Below are positions 13,562-16,323 of a stretch of DNA of 16,323 bases, piece by piece. The stretch is taken from NCBI GenBank assembly GCA_964383505.1, contig CAYLHB010000017.1, forward strand, positions 1 to 16,323, given 5' to 3'. The stretch's first letter is position 1. Every line of letters starts with the position of its first letter. Under the pieces are notes generated by a model. It was given only the letters and a program-made list of their open reading frames with translations, ran no database searches and was not told the origin of the DNA. The stretch is from CAYLHB01 sp964383505. Its GTDB lineage: Bacteria; Patescibacteriota; Minisyncoccia; Phycocordibacterales; UBA12088. The position numbers and the translations under genes were made by a program.

Positions 13562-15385
13562 ATGCAAAAAACCACCACCATGCTCGTATTAGGTGTCGCG
13601 GCTTCGTTTATCATAGCGCCGAACACACTTTTTGCGGGTGAAATCAACTACGGCTCACTCAAAGACCAAAGAGGAGACACGCTCCTCCTTGAGTACAAGG
13701 GACCGGCCGGCACAAAGTACTACACCTGTGACGCAGGGTCCGCAAAATGTACCTCGCGCGGCGCAACATCCCCCACCCTGTTTCCGAAGGTGGTAGGCGC
13801 ATCGGTCTACCCCAAGAGTGCAGACGGCACACTCGCGGTGCGTGCGATGAGCGTCGGCTCGAAGTTCTACTACTTCCTCTACGACATCTCCGGGAAAAAG
13901 CCAAAGAAACTGACGACCATCCCCTACAGCAAAGCGGGTGCGACCGTCACTATTTCTAAAAACAACGATGCGGTGCTCTTCAAGAGCGGACTCACCTACA
14001 CCCGCTACGATATTACAACCAAAAAAAGCGCTTCGCTTACGCTCGCGCAAGAGCTTGCCTTCATATCCATTTCCCCGAGCGCGCGGTATGTGACCGGCTA
14101 CAACTACGGAAACGAGCGACATGAGTTGTGGAAGTTTGAAACGGGAAAGAAAATCGACGGGCCGAGTGCGATGCAAAGCTACCTTGAGTTTTCAAACGAT
14201 GAGACACGCGTGGCCTACCTTGACGATGTTGACGGCTTTCGCACACTCTTTACGGGGCCAACGCCCACCACGGGCACTGCCGGAACATTTACACAGGTGA
14301 CAAAACCAAAAACAGAAGTCGAGGACTACCTCTTCATGGGCTCCACCCTCTACTTCATAGCAAACATAGAGGGGCCACTCGAGTGGGACCTCTGGAAGTG
14401 GGACGGCTCCGCCTCACAAAAGGTGGACGATGACGTTTCGTACGGAGATTTCCTTAAGCGAGTAAAAACAGAAGAAGGCGACCACCTCGCGTACCTTAAA
14501 ACCACGGGGAAAAATACCAACCTCACACTCCTCTCCCCCAACCCGGGTGAAAAAATAGAGCTTGCCCCGATTAAGCAGGTGCCCGCAAGCGACGCGGTCA
14601 CACGCGAGGTGAAGGTGTACGGAAAGCGCACAGGCGTGCTCCTCTCTCCAACGAACGCAGGAGGGGAGAAGCACAACCTCTTCATCTGGATGCATGGTGG
14701 GCCCATGCGCCAGGTGGCTAAGGGCTACCATCCCTACCTCTCCTACGCGGTCTATGACGAGCTCTTGGAGCGACTCGCCGAGGGAGGCGCATACGTCTAC
14801 AAAATAGACTACACCGGCTCCACGGGCTACGGCTCGGCGTTCAGAAAGGCGCTCGAAATGAAGGTGGGCGACGTGGAAATCAAAGATATAAAAAATGCGA
14901 TCGCAGACATTAAGAAAGAGAAAAACATCGACAAGGTCTACCTCATAGGGAACTCCTATGGCGGGTACATGGCACTGCGTGGCATTGTTGCAGACCCGAA
15001 GGGGATTGAGGGTGCGGTGTCTATCGCGGGCGTATCCGACTGGTACGGGCTCGTACAACAAATCCCCTCTTCCCCGTTCCGTGAGGTGTTCGGTGGCGTG
15101 CCCGATCTTCACAACCTCGATGCGTACAAAAAAGCGTCAGTCTTTACCGGCATGGAGAAGCTCACGAAAGACGACAAGGTGCTCGTCGTGTGGGGCGAGA
15201 AAGATGCAACGGTGCCGACGTGGCAGAGCACCAAGTACCTTGAGTTTGCAAAAACGCAGAAGGCGACGGTGGATTCCCTCTCTTTCCCTGACGAAGACCA
15301 CATCCTTCGACAACGCAAGAACTTGGATGCACTCTGTGGCAAGATAACGAGCTTCTTGAAGGTGGGGGCGAGTTGCAAACTGTAG
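13562..15385 (+). CDS. Secreted S9-family prolyl oligopeptidase
   Basis: The 607-aa protein has a signal peptide (MQKTTTMLVLGVAASFIIAP, cleavage probably after LFA). An N-terminal beta-propeller-like half with repeated WD-type strands spans about 25-375, and a C-terminal alpha/beta-hydrolase follows. The catalytic set is visible: S465 in GNSYGGYMA, D548 in WGEKDATVP and H580 in PDEDHILRQ. WMHGGPMRQVAKGYHPYLSY is the oxyanion region and DYTGSTGYGSAF is a typical S9 motif. Such enzymes cut short peptides after proline or related residues; here it should act outside the membrane, feeding amino acids or peptides to a cell with few biosynthetic pathways (inference). The ATG at 13562 follows a promoter with almost no leader. 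The gene is convergent with the small gene at 15464-15670. Confidence 0.93.
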   Translation: MQKTTTMLVLGVAASFIIAPNTLFAGEINYGSLKDQRGDTLLLEYKGPAGTKYYTCDAGSAKCTSRGATSPTLFPKVVGASVYPKSADGTLAVRAMSVGSKFYYFLYDISGKKPKKLTTIPYSKAGATVTISKNNDAVLFKSGLTYTRYDITTKKSASLTLAQELAFISISPSARYVTGYNYGNERHELWKFETGKKIDGPSAMQSYLEFSNDETRVAYLDDVDGFRTLFTGPTPTTGTAGTFTQVTKPKTEVEDYLFMGSTLYFIANIEGPLEWDLWKWDGSASQKVDDDVSYGDFLKRVKTEEGDHLAYLKTTGKNTNLTLLSPNPGEKIELAPIKQVPASDAVTREVKVYGKRTGVLLSPTNAGGEKHNLFIWMHGGPMRQVAKGYHPYLSYAVYDELLERLAEGGAYVYKIDYTGSTGYGSAFRKALEMKVGDVEIKDIKNAIADIKKEKNIDKVYLIGNSYGGYMALRGIVADPKGIEGAVSIAGVSDWYGLVQQIPSSPFREVFGGVPDLHNLDAYKKASVFTGMEKLTKDDKVLVVWGEKDATVPTWQSTKYLEFAKTQKATVDSLSFPDEDHILRQRKNLDALCGKITSFLKVGASCKL

Positions 15386-15417
15386 GTGGCAACATAACAC
15401 AATTCCTCAATGTAATT

Positions 15418-15449
15418 CCCCCGATCACTCTTATGTGAGCAACCGGGGG
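15418..15449. terminator. Hairpin between convergent genes
   Basis: CCCCCG (15418-15423) and CGGGGG (15444-15449) pair, and the loop holds a second inner stem TCAC/GTGA. It lies between the stops of the S9 peptidase gene and the 68-aa gene. There is no T-run on either side, so its role as terminator is by position. Confidence 0.5.
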
Positions 15450-15463
15450 TATGGTGTCGTAGT

Positions 15464-15670
15464 TCACTCCCCACAAATACTCTCTTTAACCTCTCCCTCA
15501 CGGATACTTGCCTGCACCGCTTTAGCGTCTTCATGCGACAAGTCGTCTTGAAATTTAATGACCCATCCGTCCACGTATCGAGACACCGTCGCATCGCCCC
15601 CGCCTCGCGCGCTAGCTGTAGCAATAGCTATCCCAATCGCACGTACTGAATTGGTACTAAACGTGTACAC
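15464..15670 (-). CDS. Unknown 68-aa protein, GTG start
   Basis: I do not recognise this protein. It has a mildly hydrophobic N-terminal part (RAIGIAIATASARGGGDATV) and a polar C-terminal half (YVDGWVIKFQDDLSHEDAKA). The GTG at 15668-15670 is chosen because an AAAAAGGAG site lies seven bases upstream and a TTGGTG-N17-TACAGT promoter (15697-15725) precedes it. It lies where a 23S rRNA gene would be expected behind 16S and tRNA-Ile. The same leader string AAAGGAGTTGAG precedes the FAG-repeat gene. Confidence 0.6.
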   Translation of the reverse strand: MYTFSTNSVRAIGIAIATASARGGGDATVSRYVDGWVIKFQDDLSHEDAKAVQASIREGEVKESICGE

Positions 15671-15696
15671 GTCTCAACTCCTTTTTAGCCCGGACA

Positions 15697-15725
15697 ACTG
15701 TAACATAAACCGAACGATGCACCAA
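15697..15725 (-). promoter_or_regulatory. Promoter of the 68-aa gene
   Basis: On the minus strand TTGGTG (15720-15725), 17 bases, TACAGT (15697-15702). The expected start leaves a leader of about 20 bases with the AAGGAG site, unlike the leaderless genes. Confidence 0.55.
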
Positions 15726-15760
15726 TTTGATATCTATTAAAGGGACCGGGTATCTTTAAC

Positions 15761-15835
15761 TGGTGCGCGTGCTTGGAATCGGACCAAGGACCTCTGTCTT
15801 ATCAGGACAGCGTTCTACCACTGAACTACACGCGC
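15761..15835 (-). tRNA. tRNA-Ile(GAU) in the 16S downstream spacer
   Basis: On the minus strand GCGCGTG pairs with CACGCGC, followed by A and an encoded CCA. The D-arm is GTTC...GAAC. The anticodon loop CTGATAA on the stem CTGTC/GACAG gives GAU. The T-arm is CTTGG-TCCGATT-CCAAG: the position that is normally U55 reads C, while stem and other loop bases are normal. tRNA-Ile(GAU) is the usual tRNA of rRNA spacers. 75 bases with CCA. Confidence 0.95.
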
Positions 15836-15907
15836 GGTAGCGGCCATCGTACCAAAAAAAGAAGCGGGCCTCAACCAATGGTCTCGACCCACCCCAACTT
15901 TCGCCCC

Positions 15908-16061
15908 TTAGTATATGATTACTGCTGTCACGATACTTCCGAGAAGTATCAGCGCGCTGAGAGTACATAACGCCGCTCCCACACGAACCCACCCAGAAAC
16001 CTCTCCAAAACTACTAAAAGAGTACCCTCTCTTTTGTTCCGTCCCCTGGCCTTTCGGTCAT
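15908..16061 (-). pseudogene. Possible 50-aa single-span membrane protein in the 16S spacer, frameshifted
   Basis: On the minus strand CGGAGG (16075-16080) precedes the ATG at 16059-16061. The frame reads MTERPGDGTKERVLF and stops. One frame over, from the GGG at the AGGGTAC run, the sequence reads YSFSSFGEVSGWVRVG and then a clear membrane helix, AALCTLSALILLGSIVTAVI, ending IY and TAA at 15908-15910. Removing one G joins both parts into a 50-aa protein (154 bases = 51 codons plus one). I see no homolog by memory. It may be a real small membrane protein with a sequencing or natural frameshift, or chance. Confidence 0.4.
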
Positions 16062-16129
16062 TCGCTCAAAAATTCCTCCGGTCTTTCCCGGCGTCAGCAC
16101 ATGTTTAGGGATTACGTGCACATCCTCTC

Positions 16130-16146
16130 GTCCTCGTACGAGGGAC
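16130..16146. other. Palindrome in the 16S spacer
   Basis: CCTCGTACGAGG (16132-16143) is a perfect 12-base palindrome with partly matching flanks. It could form a small stem in the precursor rRNA spacer. Confidence 0.5.
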
Positions 16147-16163
16147 AAGAATCGACTCACTAA

Positions 16164-16185
16164 GTGTCGTGCTGTCGCACGACAC
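16164..16185 (-). other. Hairpin directly behind the 16S 3' end
   Basis: Perfect nine-base arms GTGTCGTGC (16164-16172) and GCACGACAC (16177-16185) with a four-base loop, about six bases after the mature 16S end. It may guide 3'-end processing of the precursor. No T-run follows, so it is not a standard terminator. Confidence 0.65.
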
Positions 16186-16191
16186 GTTCCA

Positions 16192-16323
16192 GTTGGAAGT
16201 AATCCACGAGCAGCTTCCGCTACCCGTGCCTTGTTACGACTTACGCCCTGTTACCGAACTTACCGTAGGCCCGAATAAATCGGGACGTCGGGTACTCCCG
16301 GCTCCCTTGCGTTGACGGGCGGT
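16192..16323 (-). rRNA. 16S rRNA, 3' end (5' part outside window)
   Basis: The minus strand opens with ACCGCCCGTCAACGC, the universal site near position 1400, and contains AAGTCGTAACAAGG. Helix 45 is intact (16205-16228): ten base pairs around the GGAA loop, with arms unlike E. coli but fully complementary (two G-U pairs). The tail reads GGATTACTTCCAAC, while the common form is GGATCACCTCCTT. The exact mature end is estimated. Confidence 0.95.

Noticed and set aside
14414..15112. 232-aa minus-strand open frame
   Set aside because: It is antisense to the S9 peptidase, whose catalytic residues are all on the plus strand; it has no start signals and unlikely composition.
15756..15992. 78-aa minus-strand ORF through tRNA-Ile
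   Set aside because: Its C-terminal part is the tRNA-Ile sequence and the rest has no coding features.

Overview
The window looks like a piece of a Patescibacteria (Candidate Phyla Radiation) genome, most likely of the Parcubacteria type. The indications are compact genes with small overlaps, a minimal SUF iron-sulfur locus, two tiny toxin-antitoxin pairs, a CCA-less tRNA-Leu, and a 16S rRNA end with no 23S gene behind it. TGA is used as a normal stop, so this is not a UGA-recoded lineage. The placement is inference from gene content and the short 16S end, not a tree. One scaffold gap of exactly 100 N lies at 2258-2357.

Layout. 1-1636 (minus): a DUF6390-like gene, an unknown 146-aa gene ending in a clear terminator, and the start of a hydrogenase maturation protease-like gene that runs off the left edge. 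1666-2727 (plus): a promoter and a membrane protein with FAG tetrapeptide repeats, broken by the gap and by a probable indel in a C7 tract, ending at a strong terminator. 2759-3673 (minus): an EamA/DMT transporter. 3751-8530 (plus): the SUF locus sufB ... sufS-sufU-sufC. It is interrupted after sufB by a BrnT/BrnA-type toxin-antitoxin cassette that lies between two copies of the last 83 bases of sufB, and by a small minus-strand gene. 8493-9833 (minus): murI, then a RelE/YafQ-like toxin and RelB/DinJ-like antitoxin. 9888-12505 (minus): a DUF2207 membrane protein and a MerR-type regulator with a CarH-like cobalamin-binding domain. 12586-13110 (plus): a secreted fasciclin-domain protein. Then tRNA-Leu(CAG) (minus), a secreted S9 prolyl oligopeptidase (plus), a small unknown gene (minus), tRNA-Ile(GAU) (minus) and the 3' end of 16S rRNA (minus), which reaches the right edge.

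How the parts work together. SufS (desulfurase), SufU (zinc/scaffold-type partner), SufB and SufC form a complete reduced SUF machine without SufD. The TA cassette appears to have entered at the sufB 3' end while keeping its reading frame intact. The minus-strand block at the left edge may serve a [NiFe] hydrogenase outside the window. Several proteins are built for the envelope or outside: the FAG-repeat protein, DUF2207 protein, fasciclin protein and S9 peptidase.

Expression signals fall into two classes. Many genes have a -10 box ending about 5-8 bases before the start codon with no leader (brnT, relB, the MerR gene, DUF2207, sufS, murI), which predicts leaderless mRNAs. A few small or odd genes have a real leader with an AAAGGAG-type ribosome site. 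The 16S 3' tail reads GGAUUACUUCC where CCUCC would be expected, so the anti-Shine-Dalgarno core is itself altered.
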